Shown here one piece after another: positions 1 through 13,025 of a DNA stretch of 64,000 nucleotides. Where the stretch lies: contig JAJEKV010000001.1 in NCBI GenBank assembly GCA_021234155.1, forward strand, positions 1,115,927 to 1,179,926, given 5' to 3'. The notes under the pieces are model-generated. The model was not told the DNA's origin and did no database searches. It worked only from the letters and a program-made list of their open reading frames with translations. Every line of letters begins with the position of its first letter. Position 1 is the first letter of the stretch. The DNA is from Isoetes taiwanensis. Lineage: Eukaryota; Streptophyta; Lycopodiopsida; Isoetales; Isoetaceae. A program made the position numbers and the translations under genes.

Positions 1-400
1 TTTGTTATAACGTGTTGCAAAGGGATGAAGAGTACCTTAGAAGTGTAAATTTTGTATGAAATTGATAAACTTTTGATAAACTTAAATGTTGTATTAAGTA
101 AAGGGTTAATAATTACCTTGCGTGGATTAAAGTTATGAAATCATAAGTTAATTGGATAATGAAATGATGCACGTAATGTCTTAAACATTACCTTAGAGTA
201 ATTCTAATAATTAAGATGAAGTAAGTATGTAATTATAGATATTGTAAAATTATCTGAGTTTTAAGGTCACGAAGGCTTGCAACACAAAATTTTTGTTGGA
301 ATGTGTCACCTTAAATAATAATTGTATGTGAAAGTGTTAAATTGTGATAAACTAAATGTTGTGATACTTGTGAGGAGACTAATAAATTACCTTGTTTTAA
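1..400. repeat. AT-rich diverged tandem-repeat region (3' internal part of LTR element)
   Basis: No coding potential is visible. The stretch contains diverged repeats of a block with the words CAACACAAATTTT, GATAAACT(T)AAATGTTGT and ATTACCTTA. Related words recur at 6,900-6,960 on the other side of the TTAA transposon and at 25,230-26,300 in copy 2. The transposon therefore landed inside a pre-existing AT-rich repeat array. By position, the array lies upstream of the LTR, where some plant LTR elements carry tandem repeats; that assignment is inference. Confidence 0.55.
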
Positions 401-3400
401 CACTAGAGTTGTCCGAAGAAACCATTTAGGTGACCGAGAAATGGTCCACCTACATAAAAGCGATATATCTCACAAGATAAATTTTAATTTTTAAAATATA
501 CCACCACTATTTGAGTCTTCATGATTCTTATGACACAGTGAAATTTCATGACCATTGGATACACCTTTATATTGGTATGGTTGTTCAAACTTTGAAGAAT
601 TTGGCAGTTTTCTGACACTCCTAAAGCGCATTCTTCATTTTCTATAAAAGTGTCTAAACCTTGCTAAATATGAAATTAATTGATGTATTATGATAAAACA
701 TATCAATTTGCATGTTTCCATGTTTTGCCACTATCATTTGATTTTTAATTGAGAATTATGCAAGAAACTATTTTGCTTAAAAATGCTGCATGAGTTCAAA
801 ATTATTTCTCTTTATTATTATAAGTTTTGACTTAGTTTTTGTGACAATGAGTCCTTAACTAGGTAACCTATAGTCCAAAAGAATTTTTTATGTTTATATG
901 TTTTATTAGTATCGTTATTAATTTAAGAAATTATTGTCTGAATTCAAAATAAAAATATGGGTTAAAATTGCTTCAATAAATCCATCCATAAATCTCATAA
1001 GGATAGTAAATGATGCATTCTAATCAACTCTATGTGGAATTTACTTTATCAACATAAATATAGTGTAACTAGGGTATAACCATGGGTTATCTGGATCTAA
1101 GCGAGGCTCTAATATAACAGGATGAACACAAAGAAAGGTTCAAAGTGCATTGATTATACCTTTATAAGTCTAAAACTCAACAATAATGTAGGTAGTGATA
1201 GTTTATTGATGAATAGGGGACAATATCACGAAGTTTAGCCATGACTATAAATAAATAGATCAAAAAAGACTTTTCAGGTACTGTTTTTCTAGTTCATCTC
1301 AAAAATTAACTTATTGCACTATAATTCTTCCATAAGCCTTTTAAATGGGCGCATGTATGATAAAAGGGATATTGAGATCCTTGTTGTGGTCTTATTAGGA
1401 AAAAAAATGAAAAACACCTTACTTTCCAATATTATAAAGGAACTAGACAATATGTGGCTGCTCAAAATGTTGTAGTCTAAGTGGGACTTTTTATGATAAG
1501 GCTACCTTTGTTGGCAATATATATCTCAAATTTCATGTTAGGATAATATATTATATACAAGATTTGAATATAAATAAGCATGGACTATGTATGGGTCGAG
1601 GATTAAACCAAATGGATTGAGAAAATTTCTCTATTTATTTGCATTGGCTCTATTCATTTTTGTTCCCCTCAATAATATTATGATTTCTCATAAATGCAAT
1701 AGATAATCTTTGAAAGGTGTAAAGTGGACTTTCTCATACATTCAAAGTAGCCCTTAACTACTTAATTTTTGTGCTCGTATCACCTTTTAGATAGACAATC
1801 CTCCCTAATCAACAAATGTTATCATATATAATGTGATATAAACTATATTCTAAAGAATTGATTAAGATGATGATGTTCTTAACTTTTAAGCGAGAGGTCA
1901 TGTGGACCAATAATTGGCATCGTCATAGTCATGATCCTAGCTTGATCTTCTTTAGGCATATCTTTTCATATTTTTCCTTGGTTCATCTTGCATTGCTATC
2001 TTAACTTTGGGAAGCTTTGGAAATATGGTGTTTGGCGTTCATTTTCAAGGCACAAATCTAGAGATCAAATATGGAAAATATTTGATGATAACTTGGAACT
2101 AATACTAAAAGTTTAGCCCAAACCTAGCAATAGATATTTTTAGTGATAGAGGGATCTCATGAAATATTAATATCCTCAAATTAGGCGAGATCCAATAAGG
2201 TAAAAGAGTTATTGATTTAAAATGAACACAATGGACGATGTGGTCTTATGTCTACGAAAAAACAGCTGATTGATTTATCATGATGGAATGCCTTTTGCTC
2301 TTTTCTTTACTTGTTTTTCATTGGTTTCATATCCATGTAAAGCATTATATATTACTAATATGCTTGATTGCCCAGTTCTTTGCTGAAGTTTTGTAATCTG
2401 TAAATGATAATCCTGCTGATTCACTTTGGAAACCACGATGTCTTGACTTTGTTCACTCTTAATCTAATGCATGATATCAAGTGTTATATGCAACTCCACT
2501 TTTAATATCTTCTCAACTGTCATGTTAGATCAATAGGCAATATCTCATAGCCAAGACATAAGGCAAGGCTATAAAGAATCTATACTGCGTGAAATCTCTA
2601 TCTATGAGAGAGGTGAACACTTTTATCGTCCATAGATTGTATTCACGACTTTGGAAATAGTTCACAAAGCTTTTATAGACAATGGTTGGTTCATTGGAGC
2701 TTTGCCTGAACAGTAAAGGTACAACCACATCCTTGAAAACCACCCCTTTTTGAGGTTTAATTTCCATTCCATTCATGACATTTGCTTTCCACTAAACCAC
2801 CAAATCAAATCTGGTTTTGTTCATGATACCAATAAGAACTTACATAATATTTTACCTAATGAAGTAAGACCAATTGGTAAGACTAAGGAGAATGGAAAAG
2901 ATAAAGTAATGAAACACATGCAATAAAACTTACATAATGTCATCGATAATTAATAGCAATGGTTGAAAATTCCAAATGCCTACCTCAAGTTCATGTAGCA
3001 ATAGTAATTAATAACAATGGTTTAGAAAATTCCAAATGCCTACCTCAAGTTCATGTAGCAATAATGGTAAAATTTTAAACGCCTACCTCAAAGTTCATGC
3101 ATAAAAGAAACATGGAGTTTTCCTTGGGATGGGTTTTCCCCACCTTGTATATGATCTCTTGTTCATTTTCTAAATATTCAAGTGACAATTTACTTAATAA
3201 AAGAAGAGTATATTTTAAAGCCGTCTTCTATATCCATCTTCTATACCCACATAAGTTTCAAGGATCATCCTCAAGGCCATTTCAAATCACAATTATTAAA
3301 TGCTTGTAGTCAAAGCGTAATTCTGAGTCAAGCATGCAACATCTAATAAAATTCACCCCCATATAACAAAGGCAAAATTCAAAGTTTATTTTATTTTCAA

Positions 3401-6400
3401 ATGAACTTTGTGTAGATAATAATATCTTGCATGGTTCAAAACTTAGACAAAAAAATATTTGCATAGAAAAAAATACTTGCACAACATAATCCCACACCCA
3501 GCTAGAAGTAACAATTCACATTAAGGCGTCGGGTGCCAATTTTCCATTTTATGATAGCTAGCATAAGATCCATATTAGCTAGCATAAGATGCGCATCTTG
3601 CAAGTTGTTTGGCTCCACGGGCAATAAAACTTTTCTGAGTCTGCATTATTCTATGTAAAATCATCCACAAAAATGATGATGGATATGTTTCTTCATTGGC
3701 CATATTCAAAACCATCATTTTATCTGCAATAAGTTATAAGGCATCAAGTCAATGCATAAATTATGCTATATATCATTAAAAAAAGGTAAAACTGATCGAT
3801 GCTTGGTTTAAGCTTTGTAACTTATGAACATTAAAGCTGTAGAAAAAAAGGTAAAACTAATCGATGTGGTTCAAGCTTTTGTAACTTATAAACATTAAAG
3901 CTTTGTAGATACTTGTTTCCGAAACCATTTCTTTTGCATTGTGTTGTCTTGTTGCTTGAATCTCAGCTTTTGCTCTCCTTTTTTGTCACCACATTTTAGT
4001 CACCACATAGGATATTAAATATGAGGGATTTGGTAGATTCGCTCCTTCCCACTTAAGCGCCCAATTATATCATAGGCTTTGGATACATAATACAACCAGT
4101 TTGAATAATTGAAGCTAAGTATTTTGCTCGATAGGAGGCCGGAGAGGGCAGGAGAATAACGCTCCTCAAGTGTTCCGTGATAGATGAGATTGAGATAAGT
4201 CCAAGATTTACGAAGGCTCTAACTAAGGCATATTTTCTTCTAGATTCATGATTCAAACCATTGTCAAATAAATAGAGATGTCTTTTTGTGCCCTGGTAGA
4301 GTTCCCATTTTGCCGCTCATTGTGACAAAATCAAGTAGAAACCCTATTAAAAGAACAACTCAAACTTGAATATCTTAGCCATAAGCATCAATCACGATCA
4401 AAGGTCGTTCTTGGATCCTGCCAAATGTCCTCTTTTTCCTTCACCGGTCTTTGTCGATTATTATGTCTAGCTAATTGTGTGACTTAAACATTTTTAGCTC
4501 GATTATAACAAAACTTACATGGAAATCTCATTTCCATTGGACGGCTTAGGGCTCCCAAGGATATTTCCCTTGCAATCTTTGGTCTTGAAGCGAGAATACA
4601 ACAAAATTGGAAATAGTGAGACTCTTTTTGAATAGTCGGCGTCTTGAGCAAGCTGCCATCACAAAAATATGTGTCGCATTGTCGCGAGGCGAAAACCACG
4701 GAACAAAGGGTGCTTAGCTCTCTTGAAGAAAAACTCTTTTGTTTTTATTTTAATTGATCAATATGGGCGCCGCGAGGAGCTCACAAAGCCAAAAGCCTAC
4801 CACGGTTTTTGATACGCCATAACTTCGGTACTGGCGGATGGCACCTCAACCCTCGCCTCAGCGTCTTCTCATCAGTTAGAGTGAAAACTTTCTTCCGCGC
4901 CCGATTACAAATCATTGATTTCTTAATAAACCTTTGCCTCATTGCACAAAGCTGTCTCTCACTTTATCTTAATGGAAGCTCCTCATGGTGTGATCAGCTC
5001 TGCATTGCTTTTCCACGGTTGCCAGAGGAGAATTTCCATTAATTGTTTGCTCATATGAAGTTTTGAAATTTTGATTTTCGCGAGTGAATCTCCAGCTTGC
5101 AATTTATGTCAAGACTCTATGCTAGTTGTTCTCTATTACGCAAAGGAAGCTTCTCTCACTTCTAAATAGTAAAAATTTTTGATTTTTGAGAGTGAATCTC
5201 CAACTTGCAATTTATAATGCAAGGCTCTATGCTGATTCTCTATTACGTGAAGGAAGCTTCCAAATAATGGCGAGGGATGCTACATGAGGAATGAATGGAG
5301 GATAAGAACAAGCGCAAGACCCCACAACATATCTCAAACTATCAAAATGGAAGAAACATGCAAACATAAAACATTAATGCATTAGCGTCAAACTATGAGT
5401 AGCTATGCCATGAATTAATAGATTCTCTAAGCATACATTTATTTAAGTTTTGAGAGCACAATTAAGGCACATGCCATAGATGTCAACAAACAAAAACTTC
5501 TACTTGCCTCGCCATAGAAAATCCATGGGGCCAATATTTTTGCAAATCATGCGGGCCTCTAAGAAAAAAGCTATACCTTATTTGAGCTATAAGCCCTCAT
5601 TTCATCAAAGTAAAGAAATTTTGCTTCCTGTTTTGCTTTGCGGAGACGGAACTTCAAACACCTTGATTTCTAATCTATGATCTACGAATTTACGGACAAT
5701 TATTCTTTCTACATGCACACAAATCGGCATTTGCGAGAAAAAGTTGTAAATAGAGGTTCATAGCCAAAATCTGAATATATAAATATTATGGTGATATGAA
5801 TTGGATATTAAGATTGAGGAGACAATTTCCTAAAGAGGCGCCCTCGCCCGATTTTGATTCTTGATGGCATGGCGGTTATAAAGAATACTTAATTTCTTGA
5901 TGGCATGGAGCTCGAAGTTAATGTTGGTAGCGAGAAGCGGTTTTAAAACCTAGGAAGATTAAGTGATAAGTCCAGCTGCTAAGTTAGTAGCATTATGCAA
6001 TGAAATATCGTGTTTGTTCCACCCTAAATGCAACGTGCAATGCGGTAGAAAGGATTCCGACTATAACTCATATTTTAAGCCCGGAAATTGAAATAAGCGT
6101 GGAAAAATGCTTTACAGTCCAAGATTGGACGATCGACCATCCGATAGCTAAGATCTTATCTCCTGAAGTCTAGATTAGAGCGGGGATGCAACACCCTATA
6201 ACATTATAATATAGGATTTTTCAATGACATACTATTTCAATAAATTTCTTTCAAATATAACAAAATAGACATCAATTAAAGTTGCTTAAAAGTGTTATTA
6301 TAAGTTAAAATTTTGAACTTCAAATTACATTAACAAATATTTTTTATGCATGGACCAATTAGTCAAGTACTTATATACCAAATTTGAGTAAAAAAATCAT

Positions 6401-6859
6401 TTTTCATGCAAAAGTTATAGAATTTTAATTGAAAGCGACCTTGGGAACCATTATTGGTCCACGAGAAGGCCGAGAAAAACTGTTTTGACCACAGCATGTT
6501 TGGTAGCTATATCTTCCTTTCTAGACTTGGTTGGAACAAGGTTTTTTTTGTAGTAATCCTTATCTCGTATAGAAAATATCATTATAATGAAAAAAATAAA
6601 AAAAATCCTTTTATTGAGGGCCAGGTTTTACATTATGTAAACATGAAACAAAGCGGACTTGACCCCCTTGATTCACCTAAACATAACTTTCAATTTTGGG
6701 GGTATATGCATTTTTTTAACTATTTTCTGTGCAACATGACTGCCATATATTAACATGTAGAAAGGTTTAACTGAATTTTATGTCATTGATTTTATATGAA
6801 TTTTAAAAACGAACTGTACAAATGAACCATTTATGGTCCATCAAGGGACAACTCTAGTG
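401..6859. mobile_element. TTAA-flanked DNA transposon, copy 1 (CACTAG termini)
   Basis: The element begins CACTAGAGTTGTCC at 401 and ends with the reverse complement GGGACAACTCTAGTG at 6,859. TTAA lies immediately outside both ends (397-400 and 6,860-6,863), consistent with a TTAA target-site duplication. Subterminal inverted words (ACCATTT..., ...AAATGGT) follow the termini. The element contains the whole of Helitron A (2,355-6,216); without it about 2.6 kb remains, the length of the related copy in the GT47 intron. No transposase is recognisable, so it appears non-autonomous. TTAA duplication is known for piggyBac, Kolobok and Sola3; the CACTA-like tip recalls CMC elements, but those make 3-bp duplications. 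Superfamily is left open. Confidence 0.85.
2355..6216 (-). mobile_element. Helitron A, copy 1 (non-autonomous, nested)
   Basis: On the minus strand the element starts TCCTATATTATAATG (at 6,216) and ends at the tetranucleotide at 2,355-2,358. Host A/T neighbours lie at 2,354 (a) and 6,217 (t), as expected for insertion between A and T with no target duplication. In this copy the terminal tetranucleotide reads CTAA and the 3' hairpin is degraded; copy 2 (28,258-32,141) keeps CTAG and the hairpin. No Rep/helicase coding is seen. Internal repeats (2,945-3,085, 3,780-3,910, 5,075-5,240) match those of copy 2. A minus-strand block at 4,065-4,256 retains the exon-like word NHESRRKYALVRA. Confidence 0.82.
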
Positions 6860-6863
6860 TTAA

Positions 6864-7349
6864 TAGGATTCTGATTTGACAAGTTATTTGATAATGTAAT
6901 GGGCGTAATAATGATTTAAAAATATTACCTTAAGGTAATCTTAATAAATGTGTTAGTATTATGAGTATAGTATATTGTATGCATCGGGTTGATTGCGGAG
7001 GTTAGGGAAGATTCCAAGGTGGGGAGACTCCGCGATCTGCGCGGACGACATCATTTCAAAGTGGGGAGAATGTAGCGTTCCGGTCACGATATCGGTCTCA
7101 AGGCGTATCACCGTACTTGCGAAAATCATCGCATTACCGCCCAGCCAGATCAATGTCAACGATGTCGCGCGTGTACCCAAGCAAAGGTAAGCCCTGGGGG
7201 CAACTTTGCAATGGTGCACACTTAACAATCTTGGCGCGCTTTTAGACCTTTAACCCATTAAAGGTAGACCAAAGTCATGAAACCCTAAACCTAGCGATAG
7301 CCTACATAAGGCGCAAACCCTAACTTTCCTTTTGCCCTGGACCTTAGGG
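6864..7349. other. Region between TTAA transposon and recognisable LTR
   Basis: The first ~60 bp continue the AT-rich repeat array interrupted by the transposon. The remainder is strongly diverged from the corresponding 32,850-33,520, with short shared words (GTGTACCCAAGCAA, CTTTAACCCATTAAAGGT, TTACATAAGGC). It probably contains the polypurine tract and the 5' edge of the LTR, but no TG...CA boundary can be placed with confidence. The short open frames on both strands have no support. Confidence 0.4.
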
Positions 7350-7629
7350 CTCCGATTCGGCGAGGAGTCAATTCCAACTCCCACGATCGTCCGGTGCGCT
7401 GACTTGTCGGATCGTCCTCCATCCACATTTCAAAGCGAGCGAGACATGGACACCTTTGGATCGAGGAGGAGTGAACCGGGGATCGGTGTTTGGTTCGATC
7501 AAATAGCATAAACCTTACTCTAGCGAATGATGGGTTTAGCCTATTAGATCACCCCTAGCAATAAAGTAGATCCAGAGATTGACCTAACTAAAGAACCCTA
7601 ACTCTATGAGATAGATTAGTTCTTTATTA
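7350..7629 (+). mobile_element. LTR, 5' portion, copy 1
   Basis: The segment matches 18,577-18,862 (the uninterrupted LTR) and about 33,525-33,914. Shared words include GAGTCAATTCCAACTCC, GAGACATGGACACCTTTGG and GATAGATTAGTTCTTTATTA. The LTR is interrupted at 7,630 by Helitron B and resumes at 10,489. The open frames here are not conserved between copies and are not genes. Confidence 0.75.
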
Positions 7630-10488
7630 TCTTATATTATAATGTTGTGTAATGGACCAGCCTAATGTGGGCCGGCTTAGATCTATTTGGGCCCGCGTGG
7701 CATCATCGGCACATTCTTCCAAAACTATCTTCTAGGTAAAAGTTATCCAAGAGCATGGCGGCCATGTTGCAAAAACTAAGCTCACTTTGAATCAATCTTC
7801 TACCTTGAGGTTGAAGAGATAGTCCAAGATGGTCGGAAATTGAAGCTTTAGTTCCAGATAGTCAAGATAGGATATATAGGATCATTCGGTGGGTCGGAGG
7901 CGAGCGGGGACTAGGGTTTTGTTGGGCCATTTAGCGTCCACGGAGATAGCCGCAGGGAGGCATTTTGTTTCAGCTTCCTTAGGAGTCTTTGTTTGTATCG
8001 ATTTGGAAGGATGCGGTACCCACATGCCAAGAATGCATGTTTTATTAGGGGTTGAATCTAAACCTTGTGTCTTTGGTTAAGCTTCTCGTGTTGTAGCCGA
8101 GTCCTCTATCGACAATCTTTTGCCAACTTGCGTATCTTATAAAACTTATCACGATTTTTCTATCTTATATACGTTCTCCTATCTGAGGAGGAAAGATAAC
8201 CCGGCACAAAAACACTTGAGGTAGCTTTCTCTGCGCCTTACACTTTGTTACGGCACTTAGAAACCGCAGTGGCAACCCTTCTGACTTTGTGATCTACGAG
8301 GATTTTAGTCTTGAATTGCACTCGCTCAAGCGCGGCCGAGATGATTTGAGCAAGATTTGGCTGAGAAAAATACTCCGTTCTTGCATCTCAACCCGCGAGT
8401 AATTTGTGTTTACCAAAGACCCTTTGTTGGATGATGATACCATCGGCCTTGAAAATTTCTTTTTTGCCTCTGGAAGGATGGAAGAGGCAGTCTTGGTCCT
8501 CCCGAAGAGAAAACTCAAGAAGAGCAGATTTAGTTCGGACTGAGGAGCATCTGGGGTGGAGATAAAATGTTGGGTTGCCCACGAGATGATGTTGTGGGCT
8601 TGTAGATATTAGTCACGAGGGAAGAGCTTGAAATTGCGGTGTGTTGTGGCTTTAAAAGATATGAGCGTGATGCAAATAGGGTAGGGTTGATCACGGAAGT
8701 GCGTGCCAAAAGGAGGTCAAGGAAGATGGCATTTCATGAGAATAATCTGGCGGTTACACTAGCGGTTCTTTGGGCCAATCTTTGCTTAAGATGCGGCTAA
8801 AAAATTTAGGATCACGGGGACCACGGATGCTCGTTTGCTGCTATCTGGCACAAGTTAAGATAGCTTGAAAATGGCAATACGGTAGAACCGGGCGCCATTC
8901 AAGCTATCTTAAGGTTATCTCGAGGATGGTTCCTGCATTACTGCATGAATGAAGAAATAAACCTATGTTGCTACATGAAAGAATTACGCCTTTTCTTTGG
9001 AGTAAAACATGAAAAGTATGGATTAACGCTTCCACAATGCGGTGCCAAGCTGTTTCCCGTGGTTGTGCTAGAAGCCATTTAATGTGGATGGGATTCAAAA
9101 TCACTCGAATAGATTCATGTCGGCGGATATTGAGTCGTAACACTATTTGACAAATAAAGGTATGTTGTGGGAAAGGTCTATTTGTAAGAAGGCGATTTGA
9201 ACTCAATGCATGGAAAGCATATGGCTATGACTCTTTACATTAATTATTAAATTTGAAAGATAAAAACGCCCCTTTTTGCTATATGTAGGACAATAATGGT
9301 AGTCAATCAACATTTTGATCCACATACCTTCTTCTTGCGATGTGTTTTGAACAAAAAAATTCTATGTGAAAATCGACGTTCTGTATCTTTAATGTGGCCA
9401 CTCATCGCTCCTTCAGCCTGCTATTTCTTCCTTAGGTTTATCTTAACCAATTATTATCAGCACATAATGTTGCAAACTGAAACTGGTAAATAACGTATAT
9501 GTGCTTGGTTCGATTTTGAGGTTATGACTCTTTGAGCCTCCTATCTTCTCTTGGATTATAAGGTCTGTGATTATACTATACTCGGTATAATAGGGTTATC
9601 TGCATAGGCATCCTCTTTCTAGCTAATTGTTAGAGAGAAAGCATGCCCATGCGGACGGAAATTATTATTTGCGAGGGATTCTTGGGTGTTTCCATGCAAT
9701 CGGTTTGCATCTTTCGTGAAGCGAAGAATTATGCATATCAGGCCAAAGGCTTTCCATCTAAGTGCTATGGTGGTGCAAATCGGGCCAAGGCTTCCCATCT
9801 AAGTGCTATGGTGGTGCAAATGGAACAAAGTCTTTCCATCTGTGTGTTTGTTTGCCAATAAATTCCTCTTATGTATTCTACTTTATCATCAATGGAGGAG
9901 GTATTTGGGCAACCCGGTGAATCAAAGGTTTGTATGGCCCTTAATTTCATATCTCACATTTATCGAGAGCCTCATGGAGCAACAAACAATATGGCGCAAT
10001 TTCATATCTCACATTTATATCGAGGCCTCATGGGCACAACAAACAAACATCGATTGCATTAGCCTCATGGGCACAACAAACAAAAGATCGATTGCATTAG
10101 CGGGAGGTAAGATGAAACAAAAGCGCTTCTCCTTTTCTGACAATGCGAGACTTAATTCTTGGGTTGCTTCAACTTGCAACCACAATTCACAGTTATGTTG
10201 TATATTGGCATACAAGCAATAAGATCATAATAAGATCATATTGATATGGCCCGATTAATGTAGTTGGAATGATCTTTAACATTTTTTAAAATTGCTTATA
10301 GCAATGCATAAAAATGAAGTGATGATATTGGAAAGTTCATTCAATGCTATAAAATGGATAGTTCTATATCCAAGGTGAAAAACATTGAGCATTAGAAAAA
10401 CATTGTCTTTTTAGCATTGTCCAAGCTTTTTTAACAATCTTTGTCTACAATCACATGTAAAGCCCACCAGCGATGGGCAATTTACTAG
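7630..10488 (+). mobile_element. Helitron B, copy 1 (non-autonomous, inside LTR)
   Basis: The element starts TCTTATATTATAATG after host A (7,629) and ends with hairpin GCCCACCAGCGATGGGC (10,462-10,478), a short spacer and CTAG (10,485-10,488), followed by host T. Joining the two flanks reproduces the uninterrupted LTR at 18,850-18,875 exactly, so there is no target duplication: a Helitron signature with an internal empty-site control. The ~2.86 kb interior has no Rep/helicase. It contains short tandem repeats (9,740-9,850 and 9,945-10,100) and a decayed version of the plus-strand exon-like block seen at 34,929-35,150 in copy 2. Confidence 0.93.
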
Positions 10489-11395
10489 TTTATTATGTTG
10501 ATATGATGGGTGGATGGATTACGTGAACTCATTGTATGGGAAGGGGGTAGAGACTTAAAGCTTAGTAGATGATGCTCCTAGTTAGTCCCTCTTAGTGCAT
10601 TACTAGATTTATTTTATTGTACAAGAACCCCACACAGTTGTGGGTGAAGGGGCGAGGCCCGGCTTAGAATGAGGTTAGGTGTTAGACCCTTGGCCGATCC
10701 CTCACGGTGTGTAAGGCCTAGGGATCGAGTGACTAGGTGCAATGGCTTGCCAGCGGAGTGTGGGTAAGGCATGGGCTCGACACCGTGGGGTGGAGTTCAC
10801 CTTCCGATGGGTTAAAAGTCGAATAAGGCGGTGGCCCTCTAGTCACCTGGGTCAGCATGTAAGATCTCCCGGAGGGGTGAGCCCTATGCGCCCCATCGGG
10901 ACTGGGAGATGTAACCAGGGAATAGCCCCTTTGGCTATGCCGCGGTCAGGAGTCCCAACACTTTTCAACCTACTGCGCAAAGTGTGCGCGAGGGGGGAGG
11001 CGGATGGGTGGACAACCCAATGCCATGTTCTTATGCGGCCCAATCCATTGTCATGATTAAATGCGCAATGAACTCACGGGAGGCCCAAGCTTGTCGGTCT
11101 ATCCACGTGTGCGAGCCTTGGGTAGGAACTTCCTTTGTATTGTCTTTGATCTTTGTCTATCTGCGGATATGTGGTGAGCCATCCTTGAGATGGTCATGAT
11201 GTGCTTTGATGTATATGTACTTACATATGTTTACGCTTCCGCGACTAGGTAGGCCAGGAGGCGGGGTAAAATGCCCGCCTTCATTCTTCCCCTTTGGATT
11301 GCGATGATGTGTGGAGGGCCTTGTATCGCGTGGGCTGGTATAGGGGATGAACTCTGTTTGTATCACGATGGGTGCAAAGTATATGAGTAGGGGCG
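10489..11395 (+). mobile_element. LTR, 3' portion, copy 1
   Basis: The segment matches 18,863-19,794 and 36,901-37,816. Shared landmarks are GGGGGTAGAGACTTAAAGC, AGATGATGCTCCTAGTTAG, ATGTGGTGAGCCATCCTTGA and GTATATGAGTAGGGG. Several 60-120 codon frames on both strands (for example 10,742-11,056) are not maintained between the three copies and are non-coding. After GTATATGAGTAGGGG the sequence runs into flank shared only with copy 2, which places the LTR 3' edge near 11,395. Confidence 0.78.
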
Positions 11396-12345
11396 TCACA
11401 TCACCTATTGAGGGAGTCATATCTACTACCATGGGGAGTTTACTCCCACCTTCTACCATTTTCAAAATATTGTATATTTGAGAAAATATTCTATTTTTTC
11501 TTGAGATGCTTACCACGAGCATCTAGAACATGCCTGAGTCACCCCAGTGTGAATATGCCCAAACCAAAGGGGTTTTAGGGGAATTCTAATTTAAAGGTTA
11601 AGATGTAATGGTTTTGTGTTAAATAATGTTAGCGTAGTTATCGTTGGTGTAGTTATATTTAAAAAATAAAATTAGACCCTTTGGGTCCTAACAAAAAGCA
11701 AACATGGTAAGCTTTAAAAATTTAGTCATAACATCATTTAAAACAATAGTTCTTCATTGTTTGATGAAGAATTCATGTACATGCATGCAATGGCAAGTGA
11801 CCTTTCTCCGTCCTTCACATATATCATTATAAAACATAATAAGTATACATTTAGAATGAATAATGGTATTATTATTATATTCCAATAAAAAAAACACAAG
11901 CTTAGGGGGTTCACATGCAGCGATTAATTGGGAGAGGGGCCTGTTATACCCTTTGCATATTGGTGATGATGTGATGGTGGGCATATACATGGCCAGTGAA
12001 GGCGCGATGGTGCATGTGAATCCGGCCTTAACAGCGAATGAAGTGGAGATGTTTTATCTTTGAGGATTTCCACATGAAAGTCATCTCACTTATTGGATCT
12101 GATGAATAAAAATGTGAAGAGAGGTTGCAAGACAATACTTGATATTTTAGGAAGTCAATGCTTGGAGAAGAAGATTTAATATTTGTGCGCTCCCTATGCG
12201 AAGGACATCATGATATCAACATTTCATACAAATAACTTCAAAGATATGAAATCACTATTTCATACGAGGATAACTAACGAGATAAATGCTTAGGCATACC
12301 TAGGTCTGTCGGTTGGGTGCCCATGGGTTGGTGTTGAACTATGTC
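11396..12345. repeat. Shared flank downstream of LTR, copy 1
   Basis: About 0.95 kb is shared with 37,817-38,780 but absent after the LTR at 19,794, so it is flank rather than LTR. It contains a short interspersed repeat (11,538-11,690). No convincing gene is present: the frame at 11,863-12,063 is broken in copy 2. Confidence 0.6.
11538..11690 (+). repeat. Short interspersed repeat with hairpin end
   Basis: The repeat begins GTCACCCC(...)GTGTGAATATG, continues through CCAAACCAAAGG and TTTTAGGG, and ends at hairpin GACCCTTTGGGTC (11,675-11,687). The duplicate copy is 37,972-38,118. Inverted relatives lie at about 15,830-15,975 and 57,944-58,190, where the hairpin reads GGCCCCGAAGGGGCC. It looks like a small non-autonomous element; class unresolved. 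Confidence 0.6.
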
Positions 12346-13025
12346 ATCAATTAGAATAGAGCAATATTATCTTGTAGGGTATGACTTGAGTAGTCTAAGG
12401 CCTATAAATACGTATAATCAACAAAAGAAACAAACAATTTTAGTAGGGATATATATTTTTATGAAATAGTATAGACAAAAGGACAAGATAAAAGCGGTCC
12501 AAAATCGTGAAAGGAAGTGAACAAAACCAAAGTCCTTACGATTTTGAGACCTAAGATCATAATGATAATGGAGATGGAAAGTCTGAAAATAAGAGATGTG
12601 AAAGTCGATCGCCCGAGAAGGAGCATAACCCTAAAAATTTAGAAACAAACAAAAAAAAAAAGTTACCGCAAATACGAGGAGGAAAAGAACTTAAATGGTT
12701 AAAGTGAAAAGAAGAGAAGGAGGACAAAAGCTCAAGACTTCAAGGTGAGATGATGAAGATTGGCCCCAAAAGGTGTTTGATAGAAGAAGAAAATGGGAAA
12801 AGTCTAAAATTAAAAGCGTGAACATGAAATAAACAACATTCTTGCTATATTAGGGCGACATTCCATTGTCATATGAAGGCAGGATCAAAAAAAAGTGAAT
12901 TCAAAAATTAGAAAGAAGCAATGCAAGAGCAAATGAGTTCATTTGAAAAAACACATATGAATTAGTAAAAATATCGAGGAGGGCAAAAATATTGTTTTGA
13001 AACAAATGGATATTCAAAGGTCAAA
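12346..13025. other. Unique AT-rich stretch, left of copia fragment
   Basis: Sequence unique to copy 1's right side, purine-rich on the plus strand from about 12,480 (many GAAAAG/AAAGAG words). It may be decayed copia internal sequence because it abuts RT remnants, but no motif supports that. No gene is visible. Confidence 0.3.

Larger units (their letters stand above)
1..12345. repeat. Segmental duplication, copy 1 (left edge outside window)
   Basis: This block aligns collinearly with 25,916-38,780, starting at an offset of 25,915 and drifting to about 26,410 through indels. It carries the same TTAA transposon, the same nested Helitron A, the same LTR with Helitron B and the same flank. Homology stops just after the shared words GTTGGTGTTGAACTATGTC (about 12,325-12,345 here, 38,760-38,780 in copy 2). 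The window starts inside this copy, so its left boundary is unknown. Nested insertions at identical sites show that the duplication happened after the insertions. Divergence is highest at 6,925-7,350, where copy 2 is about 0.2 kb longer. Confidence 0.93.

Noticed and set aside
401..6859. Calling the CACTAG element a classical CACTA (CMC/EnSpm) transposon
   Set aside because: Flanks are TTAA at both ends rather than a 3-bp duplication (TAA against TTA would not match), and no CMC transposase is visible.
7622..10496. Reading the Helitron B insertion as a hAT element with an 8-bp TTTATTAT duplication
   Set aside because: The empty site at 18,850-18,875 already contains both TTATTA copies, so no duplication was made; the TC...hairpin-CTAG ends and A/T neighbours fit a Helitron.
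10742..11522. 104- and 121-codon frames in the LTR and its flank
   Set aside because: Not conserved across the LTR copies; on opposite strands over non-coding LTR/flank sequence.
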